Shown piece after piece: positions 37,273 through 48,885 of a stretch of 64,000 nucleotides of DNA. Numbering within the stretch: position 1 is the first letter of the stretch; each line of letters begins with the position of its first letter. The stretch lies in the NCBI GenBank assembly GCA_012295275.1, contig CM022677.1:15350970-15414969 (forward strand), read 5' to 3'. The position numbers were made by a program, and so were the translations under genes. The notes under the pieces were generated by a model, which was given only the letters and a program-made list of their open reading frames with translations, was not told the origin of the DNA and did not search any database. This DNA is from Chrysomallon squamiferum. Its lineage: Eukaryota > Mollusca > Gastropoda > Neomphalida > Peltospiridae.

Positions 37273-37639
37273 ATTCCCTGCATCAGCTAAGTTTCTGTCT
37301 TTGCAGTTTTGAAAAGTAATCATGAATAATGTCTAACTGACTAATACTACTTATTTTGTTTCATTTTATATTCTGTAATGATTAGAATGTAGTTTACAGG
37401 CGCACTACACTTTACACACATATCAGTCACAGTAAGAATGTCTTCTGTTTTCCACTGTGTGGATAAAAAGAAACACGTGAATAATTATCTGATACACATG
37501 TCGTGAGACAGTGGCTGGAACAGAATACACTCAGGTTAAATAAGAAGACAAAAATTCAGCAATTTTTATTAACAGTTTTGTGGAGTAGAATTTGTTGTGA
37601 ATAGGTGAGATAAAATAAACTCAAACATTTTAGATTGTA

Positions 37640-37706
37640 TTATTATTAGTAGTAGTAGTAGTACTAATAGTACCACTACTACTACTACTACTCGTACAAT
37701 TGCTGC

Positions 37707-37752
<46 letters not shown>

Positions 37753-37755
37753 TAA
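37640..37755. repeat. ATT/AGT/ACT triplet repeat
   Basis: (AGT)n, (ACT)n and (ATT)n blocks in succession. Confidence 0.9.
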
Positions 37756-38391
37756 ACTATTTGATATTTGAAACATTGACATTGGAAAATTCTTTGACTT
37801 TGTACTGCATCGTTTATCATCACTATATGAACGAGCTAACTGAAAGGCTATGAAAACCAGCGAACTGATAACTTGTATTATTCATATTGGTCTGTAGGAC
37901 GTTTTTGTACTCATGGTTTTCAAATAATCTGGTTCAAAAAAAAAAACATTCATTCACAATATCAACAAGATGACAAAAGTGTGACGGTTTTATTCAGAGA
38001 CACTATTCTCATATATGTACATATGTGAATCAAGAATGATATGAAAGTTAACACCTTTCTAACAAATACGTAAGGTAAACTGCAACATGTGTTAAATTAA
38101 AATACTTACAAAACAATTGTGTTACGTATATTTGTCAGCTAGTAACACTGCTGACATAATATTCAATCCTCTTTCAATTCCCTATTTCCAAATATTTGAG
38201 AATTGCTCTCTGATTCAAACAGAAATATACTTGCTTGCTTTAGCTAAATAATAAAATATATAATATTATAATTTCATGAATTTAATCGTTTCTTTGTTTC
38301 TGTCTTTATTTATTTATTTATTTATGTATTTATTTATTTATCTTAAAGAGAATGAAATAAAATTTATATAATAAAGGAATATATATATTAC

Positions 38392-38393
38392 TA

Positions 38394-38461
<68 letters not shown>

Positions 38462-38718
38462 ATATTAATCTGTTATTAAAATAATAAATATTTTAAATGT
38501 TTCAAATTTACAATATTACTTGTAGTTTGCGTGTATTTGTGACAATTTTAATAAACGTGACACTCCTTTGTGCACTTGAATGAACATGACATTGTCAAAC
38601 ACTTAAGAAATGCTCTCTCTCATTCATGCATGGAAACAAATAGTATGTGCTTAGATCAGTTAGCTAATGAAATATGTATCATAATATACTGAATTATTTA
38701 GTTTATAAACCATATATT

Positions 38719-38776
<58 letters not shown>

Positions 38777-39020
38777 CTGATTTTCATTCGTACAGTTTAT
38801 TTATATATCTTACGAAAGACTTGAAACCGCCAGTTCACTATTCAAGTTTAAACACGATAAAATTTTGGCGGCTAAATGTATTATTTTTCTCCGACCTTCT
38901 ACAAACCAGTGGCTGTGTCTATTATTACCACAGGTGTGATAGACTGTAACACGCATTTTAAAAATTAATGAACTGCTCTATCTATGTTAAGGTAGTTGTT
39001 ACTTTTACTGCTGTTTAGTT
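38392..39020 (+). repeat. Truncated third copy of the 1.7-kb unit
   Basis: Starts at the GA tract (38397-38458) and follows copies A and B through the TG tract (38724-38775), gaccttctacaaa, tgtgatagactgtaacacgc and acttttactgctgttta, then stops matching. It ends about 220 bp before the probable first exon of the RING gene. Confidence 0.88.
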
Positions 39021-39099
39021 TAAGAAAAGCATTTAAAACGAACACGATTATTTTTTTCTCAGAAGAAACAAAAGTGTTCTAGAACATTTCAAGGCTTCC

Positions 39100-39238
39100 A
39101 CCCCTTTATTGAAATTGGTATATTCCACTAACCGAGTGACGTCTGTCAAAACCGGCTTGTACGCCAGCAAACTGACATTGCAGACGAATAGAAGAGAATT
39201 GTTTGCAGGTGTTAACATTTTCATTTCTTAAGACAAAG
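39100..39238 (+). promoter_or_regulatory. Probable 5' untranslated exon of the RING gene, ending in a donor
   Basis: AGACAAAG|gtaaga at 39231-39244 is a consensus donor, and the coding exon at 40153 starts right after an acceptor two bases before its ATG. I infer a noncoding first exon ending at 39238 and an intron of about 0.9 kb. Its start and the promoter cannot be placed. Confidence 0.4.
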
Positions 39239-39246
39239 GTAAGAAG

Positions 39247-39292
<46 letters not shown>

Positions 39293-39410
39293 TTGATTTT
39301 TTTGTTGTTGTTGTTAGTGTTCTTGTTATTTCGTTAGTGTAAGATATTATAAAATAAAACAGTAATCTAGGTTATTTTCATAATAAAATTTCTGTACAAA
39401 ATTGTTTAGA

Positions 39411-39530
39411 GTGGAGGGTGTGGCTCAGTGGTCAGAGAAAAGTAGTGTCTGGCGATGTGTTGTCGCATTTATCTTTCTCGATTACTTTATCAGTGAATGA
39501 AGCCATTTAACTGCAGATTAAACATTTGTT
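39411..39530 (+). repeat. Possible tRNA-derived SINE head
   Basis: The string gtgtggctcagtggtcagag resembles a tRNA 5' end with an A box (TGGCTCAGTGG). About 85 bases later gagttcgacg is only a half B box. No full cloverleaf, so not a tRNA gene. Confidence 0.3.
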
Positions 39531-39934
39531 GAGTTCGACGTTAATAAAATAATGTTCAGCAGCAATCAGAAATTCATTCGTTTACTATGAAATGTTTCGT
39601 TGTTATTACACTGAATACATTACTTCTGTGAATGTCACGTTTCTTTCATTGTCCACATTTTTACAAACAAAATAAATTTAATAAATGAATGAATAAATGA
39701 GTAGCTTAAATAGCATATTTATAATTTTATAATTAAATTCGCACGTTTATTTATTTATTTTATCCTTTCATTTATTTATTTATTTGTATATTCCGTTGTC
39801 CCTTTGAAGTAAACGGAATTGATACTTTATTTTTATTTTTTGTGAATTTTTTCTTTACTTTTGTTTGTTTGTGGTTTTGATTCAAAAATCTTTAAATTTT
39901 GACCTCCACTGCTATTCTTGTTATCTCTTGTATT

Positions 39935-39972
39935 TATTTATTTATTTATTTATTTATTTATTTTTTATTTTA

Positions 39973-40024
<52 letters not shown>

Positions 40025-40130
40025 TAGTTACATTTTTCTTTCTCTGTATTTTCCTTTTTATCTTCTCTTATTCTTCTATGTTGTTGCTGTTGTTATTATT
40101 GTTATTTATTTATTTATTTATTTATTAATA
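39935..40130. repeat. (TTTA)n, (ATT)n and (TTTA)n repeats in the intron before the RING exon
   Basis: 39935-39966 tetranucleotide, 39978-40025 trinucleotide, 40100-40125 tetranucleotide. The long frame crossing these into the RING exon is intronic and not part of the protein. Confidence 0.9.
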
Positions 40131-40154
40131 TTATTGTTATTGTTATTCGCAGAT

Positions 40155-40440
40155 ATGGCAACAGCTGCAAACTCTGATGATAATCTTTCGTGCTGCATTT
40201 GTGCCGAACTTTTCAAGAAGCCGCGAATGTTATATTGTGGACATTCGTTCTGCAGCAAATGCCTGCAGGACTATATAAGTCATAATTACAACAACAACGA
40301 CATAAAAATCACCTGCCCGTTCTGCAGGCAGGATGTCCACATCCCAGACAGCTCGAAACCAGTGTATACATGGGCAGATCAATTCCCTATAAACCTTTCA
40401 CTACAGAACGCCGCTAATGATCGGCTACAGTCAAAGTTTT
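40155..40440 (+). CDS. RING-type E3 ubiquitin ligase, exon 1 (RING domain)
   Basis: The ATG at 40155 lies three bases after an acceptor (ttattcgcag, AG at 40151-40152) and has G at -3 and +4. Residues 12-57 form a C3HC4 RING: CCIC, then MLYCGHSFCSKCLQDY, then CPFC, with all zinc ligands present. RING domains recruit E2 enzymes and transfer ubiquitin. The exon ends at a consensus donor (TTTT|gtgagt at 40441) in phase 1, which joins exactly in frame to the acceptor at 40709. No B-box Cys/His pattern follows, unlike classical TRIM proteins. RING plus coiled coil plus NHL-like propeller is common in expanded mollusc gene families, often suggested to act in immunity; that role is inference. Confidence 0.88.
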
Positions 40441-40708
40441 GTGAGTCAGCAGTGTTGTGTTTAGATTCGTTACAATAAAATACTAAAACAAGAAAAAATT
40501 TAGTGATTGTTTAACTAAAGATATTAACCATCACAACCTAAAGAAATAGAGGAAACTTTATTTATGACATTTTTCTACTCAGATTTTTAAAGTAGTTGAT
40601 CAAATAAATTCTAAAACTTCACATTGTAGGCATACCTTTATTAATAATAGTAGTTCTTGTTAATTAATTAATTGACTGATTGATTATTTATTTATTTACT
40701 TACTTCAG

Positions 40709-41274
40709 CTCAAAAGGGAGATCACATGTCGCTTCTGAGTTCTGTTTCTGAAAGTCTCAAAACCTTTAAAGAAATTCTTCAGACAGAGATGGATGGTATG
40801 ATCGAGCAACTTCGCCAAGCCGTCGACATCAACGTGGTGGACACTACAGAAGAGGTCAGAAGGATTGGTAACACACTAATCACAGATTTTACTGCCGCAG
40901 TCCACAAAGAACAAGACAGGTTAATAAGAGAAATAGAAAAATCTCAGAACTTTGTAAACTCAGAAATAGACAAATTATTCAATGAACACAAACATCTGAT
41001 TAATGAAAACGAAAGAATGCTAAAATTGGGGGAAGATTTGCTGACAAGAAAATCAGAGTCAGATATAAAAATTAACATTTCAAAATTCACCAAACTTCAA
41101 AACACAACTTCCGAGTTTTTGTCCAAATCTCGTTCCCAAATAGAAAAAGCAAAGTTTAAAGTAAATCTGATAAAATCTGACAAAAAGGCAGAAATGTCAG
41201 TCGACATTGGAGAAATATCCACAATCATCCAAACAGACAGATCACAAACAAACACACAGACACCATTAACATAG
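40709..41274 (+). CDS. RING-type E3 ligase, exon 2 (coiled coil)
   Basis: Acceptor acttacttcag (AG at 40707-40708); the phase matches exon 1 (Ser codon split T|CT). About 188 residues, strongly helical with heptad-like leucines and charged residues: SESLKTFKEILQTEMDGMIE, RRIGNTLITDFTAAVHKEQD, RLIREIEKSQNFVNSEIDKL, ENERMLKLGEDLLTRKSESD. Coiled coils of this kind make TRIM-type ligases dimerise. The frame ends in a TAG at 41272-41274 inside a CAGACA-rich stretch. If this stop is real, the protein ends here at about 283 residues and lacks the propeller. No donor in the correct phase for exon 3 was found before the stop. Confidence 0.82.
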
Positions 41275-41352
41275 AAACACAACACACAGACACACAGGTA
41301 GACAAACAGACAGACACACTCAAACACACAGACACCATTAACACAAAAACAC
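41235..41352. repeat. CAGACA/CACACA minisatellite between exons 2 and 3
   Basis: The string aacacacagacaccattaac occurs near 41248 and again near 41324. A donor-like cacag|gtagac lies at 41292-41303. Length changes here would shift the frame leaving exon 2. Confidence 0.75.
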
Positions 41353-41396
41353 GAAAGATAAATTAAATCCTTGTCTGGTTTCCCTGCTGGTGTCAG

Positions 41397-42106
41397 GTGG
41401 AGACAAAAGTAAAATTGTTGTTAGTGATTATAACAATGTTTGTGTAAAATGTTTTTGTTTAGAAAAATCACTGATAAAAATATACGAAACTTCCTCTCCA
41501 CCATACGGTCTTGCCGAATCACGTGATCAGCTGGGTGATGTTGTTGTTGTTGTTGCCCTGCCACATGAAAGTAAAATATTGTTTTTAAATTTGGAAAACT
41601 TTAAATTTGTAAAAACAGTTAAAACTGTTAAAGGGTATTGGTATATCGCTGTGTTACCTGACAAGCATCTCGCGGTCACTGAGTACTTTAGTCACTACTT
41701 GGACATACTGACAGACGGTGGTCAGCTCATTAATTCTATCTCAACAGCTTTGATCCCCATACCGTCGTATCTCACAGTTCACGATCAATGTCTGATTGTT
41801 GTGTCAAATGTAAACAGTTTAGTTTGTGTGACGTCATCAGGTGACGTCAAATGGCTGTCACGTGATTCACGCAAACTGAGAGTCTTGACATGTGTTACAT
41901 GTGACAGGGAGAGAAATATTTTTGTTTGTGATTTTGATAGAAATTGTGTTGTTCAGTTGTCACGAGATGGTAACATTACACGTGACATCCTCACTGGCCA
42001 GGATGGACTGTCCGGACCTTTGTCTGTCTGTTGTGATGACAACAAATTGTACGTGGGAGAGCGCTACACTGGGAAAATAAAAATATTTACATGGTGTAAA
42101 AAGTAA
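41397..42106 (+). CDS. RING-type E3 ligase, exon 3 (NHL-like beta-propeller), terminal
   Basis: Acceptor tgctggtgtcag (AG at 41395-41396), then an open frame of 236 codons to a TAA (42104-42106). It shows repeated propeller blades: DKSKIVVSDYNNVCVKCFCL, KILFLNLENFKFVKTV, DKHLAVTEYFSHYLDILTDG, NSLVCVTSSGDVKWLSRDSR, RERNIFVCDFDRNCVVQLSR and DNKLYVGERYTGKIKIFTW. The D-x-D-x-N-x-V-x-S-DG pattern is that of NHL/YVTN-type six-bladed propellers, which bind protein or RNA partners in TRIM-NHL proteins. The exon starts in phase 1, which does not fit the frame at the end of exon 2. Either a one-base problem in the minisatellite or a missed small exon separates them. An AATAAA lies at about 42193. Confidence 0.8.
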
Positions 42107-42399
42107 ACTTCAACCTGTCTGCTAACTTAGTTTCACTTTAACTGTTTTGAAGTTGAAAGTCCACAGACATTTCTTTCTTTACATGAATTGATAAATAAAC
42201 AGATAATTAGTTATATTATTTATTTACTTATTAATTTCATTTGTTGTTTTTTATTAAATATAATTCCTAATTCATCAGTTCGTTATTAATTGTTTTATTT
42301 ATGATTATTATTCTTAAAGTCTCGTTTAAAAATACTAAAATGCAAGACAAATTTCAAAACAAAATGTGATTTACTTTAACATTTTTCACCCAGTTTTGT

Positions 42400-42404
<5 letters not shown>

Positions 42405-42474
<70 letters not shown>
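42405..42474. repeat. (CT)n repeat
   Basis: About 35 units. Confidence 0.97.
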
Positions 42475-42477
<3 letters not shown>

Positions 42478-42649
42478 CACACACCGTCAAAAAATAAAAT
42501 AGGAGAAACAACTGCACGAACGAAAAGTGCAAATAAAAATATAAAAACATAAATAAAATAACGATGTTTTAAAAACATGACTAAATATGAAACTGTATAC
42601 TGAAGATCTACAGACACGTGTTTTAAATCCGGGTGTTAGGGGTCGTGTT

Positions 42650-43290
42650 TCCTCTTTATTTACTGAGTACGTTCAAGTTAGTTTCTGAGCGGGCGCATCA
42701 CCTATTAAAATATATTATTTTAATTTCTATTAATGTCACTGTCGTTGCCCCTAACGTTATTGGTGTACTCCTCATTATTCCTTTTCAATTTTTATCGCTA
42801 TTATTCTTATTTTCTGACCGTTCCCATCTTATATTATGATTATCATCTCTATTAATGTCGCCGTCATTACCATCGTATACGACGTTGTTCTCAACGTTCT
42901 CTGTATTATTTTGCTTTTTATTAACTAGTATTCAAACTTTCTTAGTGTCCACAACCTATGTTAAAAAACATTATCACTATTTTTATTAATGACGCCGTCG
43001 TTGCCGTCGTTAGTGTTATTCTTTTGCCCTTTTTATTTCCATACTTTCTGAGCGGGCACATACTACGTTAAAATATATTAATGTTATTTCTGTTAATGTC
43101 GCCGTCATTGCCGTCGTACCAGCGTTGTTCTGAACGTTTTGGTGTATCTATTAATGGGGTGATCGTAAACGGGTTGTTCTTAACTTCTTAGTGTCCGCAT
43201 CCCATTAAAATGTATTATTAGTTTTTATTAATGTCGCCGTTGTTGTCGTAATAACGGTGTTGTTTCTAACGTTATTACTTACTTAGTTAT
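42650..43290. repeat. Second block of the ~125-bp tandem repeat
   Basis: Cores tctattaatgtcgccgtc-like near 42729, 42852, 42986, 43095 and 43219, spacing 109-134 bp. Same strings and orientation as the block at 2.86-4.14 kb (gagcgggcgcatcac, attaaaatatattatt, gttgccgtcgta, cgttgttc). Units are more regular here than at 2.86-4.14 kb. Confidence 0.82.
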
Positions 43291-43299
43291 TAATTTAAT

Positions 43300-44412
43300 T
43301 ATTTATTTATTTTTGCATTCTTAGAGAAAAATAATGCAATAATCCTATTGCAATCAATCTTACTGGTCTTATAGAAGTGTTATTATTAACTTCTCTCTTT
43401 GTTAAACATAGATAATAACTTCTAGATAGGCATATACTATTTCAACCTATTAATAAATATTATGTTCTGCTTCTAGGACTAATGTTAAATTACTGCTTCA
43501 AAAATGTCTTATTTCTATGTTTAAAAATATATCTGATAAATGAAAGAAGCATAAAATTTCACTAGTGTTCATTAAAATAGTCCTTCAAAAAATCATAAAA
43601 ACATTATTAAAAATATGGAGAAATATTTCTATGCACAGTGACAGCAATGACAGACTTTCACTGGAATTGTCTCATTTATCTATGAGAAAGATTTTTATTT
43701 TACTATATAAATCAAAGAAAAATGTCAACATGAAAACATTAATGAAATATACATATTTATATAATCTGTTCATTCTTTGAGTGTTTGAATGAAATCAAAA
43801 TATCTCATTCAGCTGTCTCTGTCATTCACTTAGCTGTCTTTATAACTTGTCTCTGTCTCATTTGTATCTCTAACTTGTCTGAGTCTAATTCAGTTGTCTC
43901 TGCCTCATTCACTTGTTTCTATCTATCTCTATTTATAATTATTTTATTTATTTGTTGTATTTACTGTTTATTATTAATTATTATTTAAGTTTTGTTTTTG
44001 TTTTTGCTTTTGCTTTTGGTTGGATATAATTAGAAATTAAAGTGAACTAGAAGTGACATCACTGTATTTCAAACTCAATGTGCAGCCAAGTTAACTAAAT
44101 TTACAGCATAATCAAAACAGTCTTAAATTCCACCATAACTTAAGACAAAGTTGGACTATTGACATCTATAGTTTGTTAATCAAATGGTTGTTAGAATGAG
44201 TGAAAATAAATATCAGATTTGTGGTTATTAGTAACTTAATTTTCACTACTAACAGATATTGTAAAAAATATTTGATTATTGTTACTTCACTTAATATTTT
44301 ATGAAGAGAGAATAAAAAGTACAACTCACACCAGCTATCTCTAGAGAGAATTCATTTAAATTATGTAAAATAAAGCATTATTTTTATTTTATTATAATTA
44401 TTATCTTCTTTA

Positions 44413-44455
<43 letters not shown>

Positions 44456-44567
44456 TCCTATTATTGTTATTTCCATTCTAGTTATTATTGTTATTATTAT
44501 TACTATTATTATTATTGGTATTACTATTATTACTATTATTATTGTTGTTCTTGTTATTATTATTATT

Positions 44568-44599
<32 letters not shown>

Positions 44600-45323
44600 A
44601 ATAATTCTGCCTGTCATTATTCACTGGGTTTCTTCACTTGGAAATAAAACTAAACAACTTTCTTAGCTGAAATAGGTGTTTTTTTTATTGCATACAAAGT
44701 AACATTAAACATGATAATGCCCATTTAACAATTTGTAAACTTTACCATCATGATCATGTCTGTTTTCCATAAAGTAACTATTCACACCAGCCCACAAAAA
44801 CATTTACATATTATTTCAAGTACAGTATGTGCCTTTACAATGTCTTTGTGTATGTTTTTACTGATCTAGGTTGCCAAATGGGAAATGTAATTAAATTTAA
44901 ATACATTATAGGCCACCGAATAAGAAATTTATATCATTTAAAATATATTTAAATTAATATGTTGACACAATCTAATTTTAATGAATTTTTGTTTTAGACA
45001 AAGGGAAATGTATATATATTTAAAACATTTTAAAATTAAAATGTCATAACAATCTATTTAATGAATGTTTAAAACAATTCAGTGTGATTCTAATTATGCA
45101 TAATGAAGACACATATCACAAATAAGTTTTGCATATAATCAGCTAATAACAAATATTTTCAACACTTGTGAATTAAAAAAAGCCTAACAGCTGGTGTAAT
45201 ATCATGATGAAACAAATACCCCATTTAGTTAAAATCAAAGATGGTGAATATTAATAAGAATTATTTTGCTAACAGTAGTAGTAGTGGAAGTAATAATAGT
45301 GTAATAATACTAATGATAGTAAT

Positions 45324-45369
<46 letters not shown>

Positions 45370-45900
45370 GAAGTTGTAATAATCATAATTATCTCAATAT
45401 TATTAGCATAACATCATAATAATAATAATAAGAAGAAGAAGAAGAATAATAGTAATAATAAAAATAGAAATAATAATATAATTTTTACATTTCACCATTT
45501 CATATGAGACATTAACTTCAAAGAGTCTATTTTCTGTCATTATCATTACAGAAATGACTCAAATAATGTTCTTAAACACTTAATAAAAATATTCATACTG
45601 TATAATTAACCAATACATTGAAAATATTATAATATAGGATGATATAAATATAAAATTACAGGTAAGATATTTGTTTCATGTTGTACTGTTTCTTCAGATG
45701 TAAGCAGTGATCCTTTGACACTGATTCACACAAACATTTTCTTTAGATCATCAATGGTAATTTAAATGAAGTGTTTTCTGTAATGTCTGTTTTGTTCATT
45801 TTGGTCACAGACGTTTGTCAAAATAAACACAAAGTTCTTTCACAATAATGTTTCATTTGCACATTTGTTTGAATGGTCCAAGGTATTGAATAATGTATGC
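43300..45900. other. No gene seen; ATT-rich repeats
   Basis: Contains (ATT)n blocks at 44416-44600 and an (AAT)n block at 45310-45370 followed by AAG/AAT mixtures. No coding frame recognised. Confidence 0.55.
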
Positions 45901-45944
45901 CAATATTTCTCTGGCTGAATTTTTCAAGAACAACACTGATTGGT

Positions 45945-46180
45945 TTTGGTCAGTCATTTGTTACATTCATGATGATTGGTTTATTACAGATCAGTGGCCA
46001 GTCTTTTATTACAGACACCATGACTGGCTATTTTTAACTCTCAGATCACCATGGTTACATGATTGGTAAATAACAAACTTTTTTACCAGTCTTTTCTTAC
46101 AGACAAAGTGACTGGATAAGAGAACTCACAGAATTTTGTTACAATCATAGCGATTGGTTAATTTAAAATCCCAGATCTGC
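45945..46180 (-). repeat. Degenerate ~50-bp tandem repeat in the presumed 3' UTR of MCC
   Basis: The plus-strand string ccagtcttttattacagaca followed by catgactgg recurs with changes near 45950, 46001, 46046, 46087 and 46135. The block ends exactly at the MCC stop codon, so in a transcript it would be the start of the 3' UTR. Confidence 0.6.
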
Positions 46181-46360
46181 TATAATGAAGTCTCATTGGT
46201 TGGTGGCCTAACAGTGTCTATCTCAAGCACTTCAATTCTTTGTTTGAGCAGTTTTATCTGTCTCTCGTAGCGATCTGTCATCCCCTGTAACTGAGTCTCA
46301 AGTTTCTTCAGTTTGCTCTGGTACTTCTTCTTTGCTTTATCAAACGCTCATATCAAGGCA
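46180..46360 (-). CDS. MCC: MCC last exon, with in-frame TGA
   Basis: Acceptor ttctcttacag (AG at 46361-46362). The codon split with the previous exon gives Ser, then ALI, TGA (46348-46350), then AFDKAKKKYQSKLKKLE, MTDRYERQIKLLKQRIEVLE and PPTNETSL with stop TAG (46180-46182). Vertebrate MCC has Ala at the TGA position. The 55 codons after it are well kept, including the class I PDZ ligand (ETSL). If TGA stops translation, the end of the coiled coil and the PDZ ligand are lost. Confidence 0.9.
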
Positions 46361-47108
46361 CTGTAAGAGAAAAATAAAATAAAAAATAAATTAATTAATT
46401 AATAAAATAAAAAGTAAATATATAAAATTAGTTTATAGTATTAAGGCACTATGGGGGGAAAACAAAGGAAAATGAAAAGAATATAAAATTACATAAATGT
46501 TATTTATGTTACAAAGATACTAATGAAACAAAGGAACTACAAAAGTAAAATGAAAAAGCTATGTAAATATTATGTTAATTTGATTTAAAAATAAAAATAA
46601 TATATGCTTTACAAAATAAAGTGAAATAAGAAGATGTAAAATTAGATCATTTATGACAATAAAATAAAATAAATTAGAATAATATGATATGAAGACATTA
46701 CAGGGCAAAAAAATAAAGTAAACTAAAGATTATAAAATAATTAGATATGTCAATTATATTACAGAAATTCTACTGCTATCACTAGAAAATACTACAAAAC
46801 AAAACAAAAAGAAGACAAAAATTATGTTAGAAATATATAAATGTTAATAACAACTCTATTAGTAAAAGTGATTTTAGTACTAGACAAAAAACTCTTCCAC
46901 AAAAAATCCCAGATAGAAAAAACAATGGCATTATGATAATTTATATACTGTTTATATAATTATAATATTCATATAATAAGTTTAGTATCAAAATGTCTCT
47001 AAATAAAATCTGAATTTCTGTTTGAAATGTGTGTATGTGTTTGCATAGATCAATGTTTATTGTAGAACATGTAGATTATGCATGACATGCATACACCTGT
47101 ATGTTTAC

Positions 47109-47329
47109 CTGTTAGCTCGTTTCAGGTCACTGACAAACTCTGCTGACTGCTGATGTCTGATTTCTGAGTTTTTAGAGATTTTCTCTAGAGCAGCCACTAA
47201 CTCTTGTACTCTGAATTTGAGTCGTTTTTCTCTTCTGAGTGACTCACACAGGCCCTGAGCTTTCTCCATCACATCATTCAATCTCAACTCACAGATAGCT
47301 AGCACTGTCAGCTCATCATCTTCATCATC
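47109..47329 (-). CDS. MCC: MCC penultimate exon, intact
   Basis: Acceptor tttatcataag, donor ACAG|gtaaac (gt at 47107-47108). Starts in phase 0 and leaves a Ser codon split AG|T. 73 codons without a stop: DDEDDELTVLAICELRLND, LRREKRLKFRVQELVAALEK, SEIRHQQSAEFVSDLKRAN. The last part is nearly identical to vertebrate MCC; coiled coil. Confidence 0.92.
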
Positions 47330-48263
47330 CTTATGATAAATGATTGTTCCTTGAACATTTTACTAATTATGAAAGCTATCAGATTATCATCTTTATCATG
47401 ATGATAATCAATGAAAACTTGATTATAATAATAAAATAAAAATTGTAATGACTTATGCCAATAAAATTATTATAAGTAATTATCAGATTATCATGATCAT
47501 CCTGATGATAAATAATTGAAACTCAGTTACATAATAAAATTAGAATTATGAAAGTTATCTGTTCCTTACTTGTATCACCTTGATGAATCAAAGTTTAAAA
47601 CATTTAAAATTCAATAATTACAAAGGTTTTCAATTAATTATTATCATAATGATACATTTAAAATTTTAAAGTAATTATGAAAAACAGTACCAGTGGTTAT
47701 GGCATACAAAATCAATATTATCAAACCTATTGATATTATTATTACATTTCTGATATACTCAGTATTCTTAGAAAACATACAATTTCAAATTATAATAAAG
47801 AACTGCGAATACAGCATCAGTAGTTATGACACACAGAATCAATGCTGTGACATATACTTTTTCTCTGTTATATGAACAAGTCAATATGTTTAGAATACTT
47901 GCATAATAAATAAATAGACAGTCTATCAAGTAAGTTATTATTATTATTTAGATGTTATAAAGTGTTTATATGACAAATCAGTGTTTTAGAATACACACAT
48001 AATAAAATCAGTAGACAGTCTATGAAGTTGGTTATTATTATTTAATTGTTTCTGTTTGAAGCATGACAAATAATAAAATCAATAATGTGACATATATCTA
48101 TTATGTATGTTTACACTGTTTATATAACTGCTAGTCTAGAAGAGATAAAGTAAGAGATAATCACATGTTTGTGTTTGCCCAGTCTGTTTATATAATTATA
48201 TATATATACTATCTAAAACAGAGATTTTTATACAGACAGAACAACACATTTAGTAACACTGAC

Positions 48264-48490
48264 CTTCATAGCCATCAGCTCCTGCATTAACACAGCATTT
48301 TCCAAATCCAGTCTTTGAGCTTCTGGAGTTTTCTTGGTTTCATCAAGCAGAGGATCAAAGTGTAAACTCTCCAGCTCCATGACGGTCATTCTGACCACTG
48401 CCCGGTCATTCTTCAGTGACTGAATGTACTCACACAGTCTCTGTTCATCGAGTTTGGTGAAGTCAGTGTCCACTGAAACTAACCGTAGAA
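48264..48490 (-). CDS. MCC: MCC central exon, intact
   Basis: Frame: VLRLVSVDTDFTKLDEQRL, CEYIQSLKNDRAVVRMTVME, LESLHFDPLLDE, QRLDLENAVLMQELMAMK, ending AAG|gtcagt (gt at 48262-48263) in phase 0. The start could be 48490 or 48474 (two AGs in the same phase). The homologous vertebrate stretch continues after MAMK with a long coiled coil; here the next recognisable exon (47329) begins much further along the protein. Confidence 0.9.
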
Positions 48491-48885
48491 CTGGACGTGT
48501 TGGACAATTCAAAATGAAAAGTTGGTTTGGTAAAGATTATAACTAGTCATGGAAAAATAAGTTAATGCACTTGAAATTCATGATTCTCTAATTAGGTAAA
48601 AGCCTTTTAAAAAGATAGTTAAATTACAGAACAGACAAAAAATTACAGAATAGACAAAATCTATCTTAGTAAAAAAAAAAGTCCCAGACAAAATCTCTTT
48701 AGACAGAAAAGTAATTATAGTAAAGTATTAAAAAAAGTGAAAGCAGAATATCAGGTGTCACCTTGAAGTAGTGAAAAACAAAGTGTATTAATTGATAAAG
48801 TCAGTTTCAGTACTTACAAAACTAAATATAAAATAATAGAAAACAAAGTCCATTTAACACAAAAAGACTTCAAGTAAAGCTTCAC

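Noticed and set aside
39865-40154. Long hydrophobic frame fused in front of the RING domain
   Set aside because: It is a translation of TTTA and ATT repeats; a splice acceptor lies directly before the RING exon's own ATG, so this is intron.
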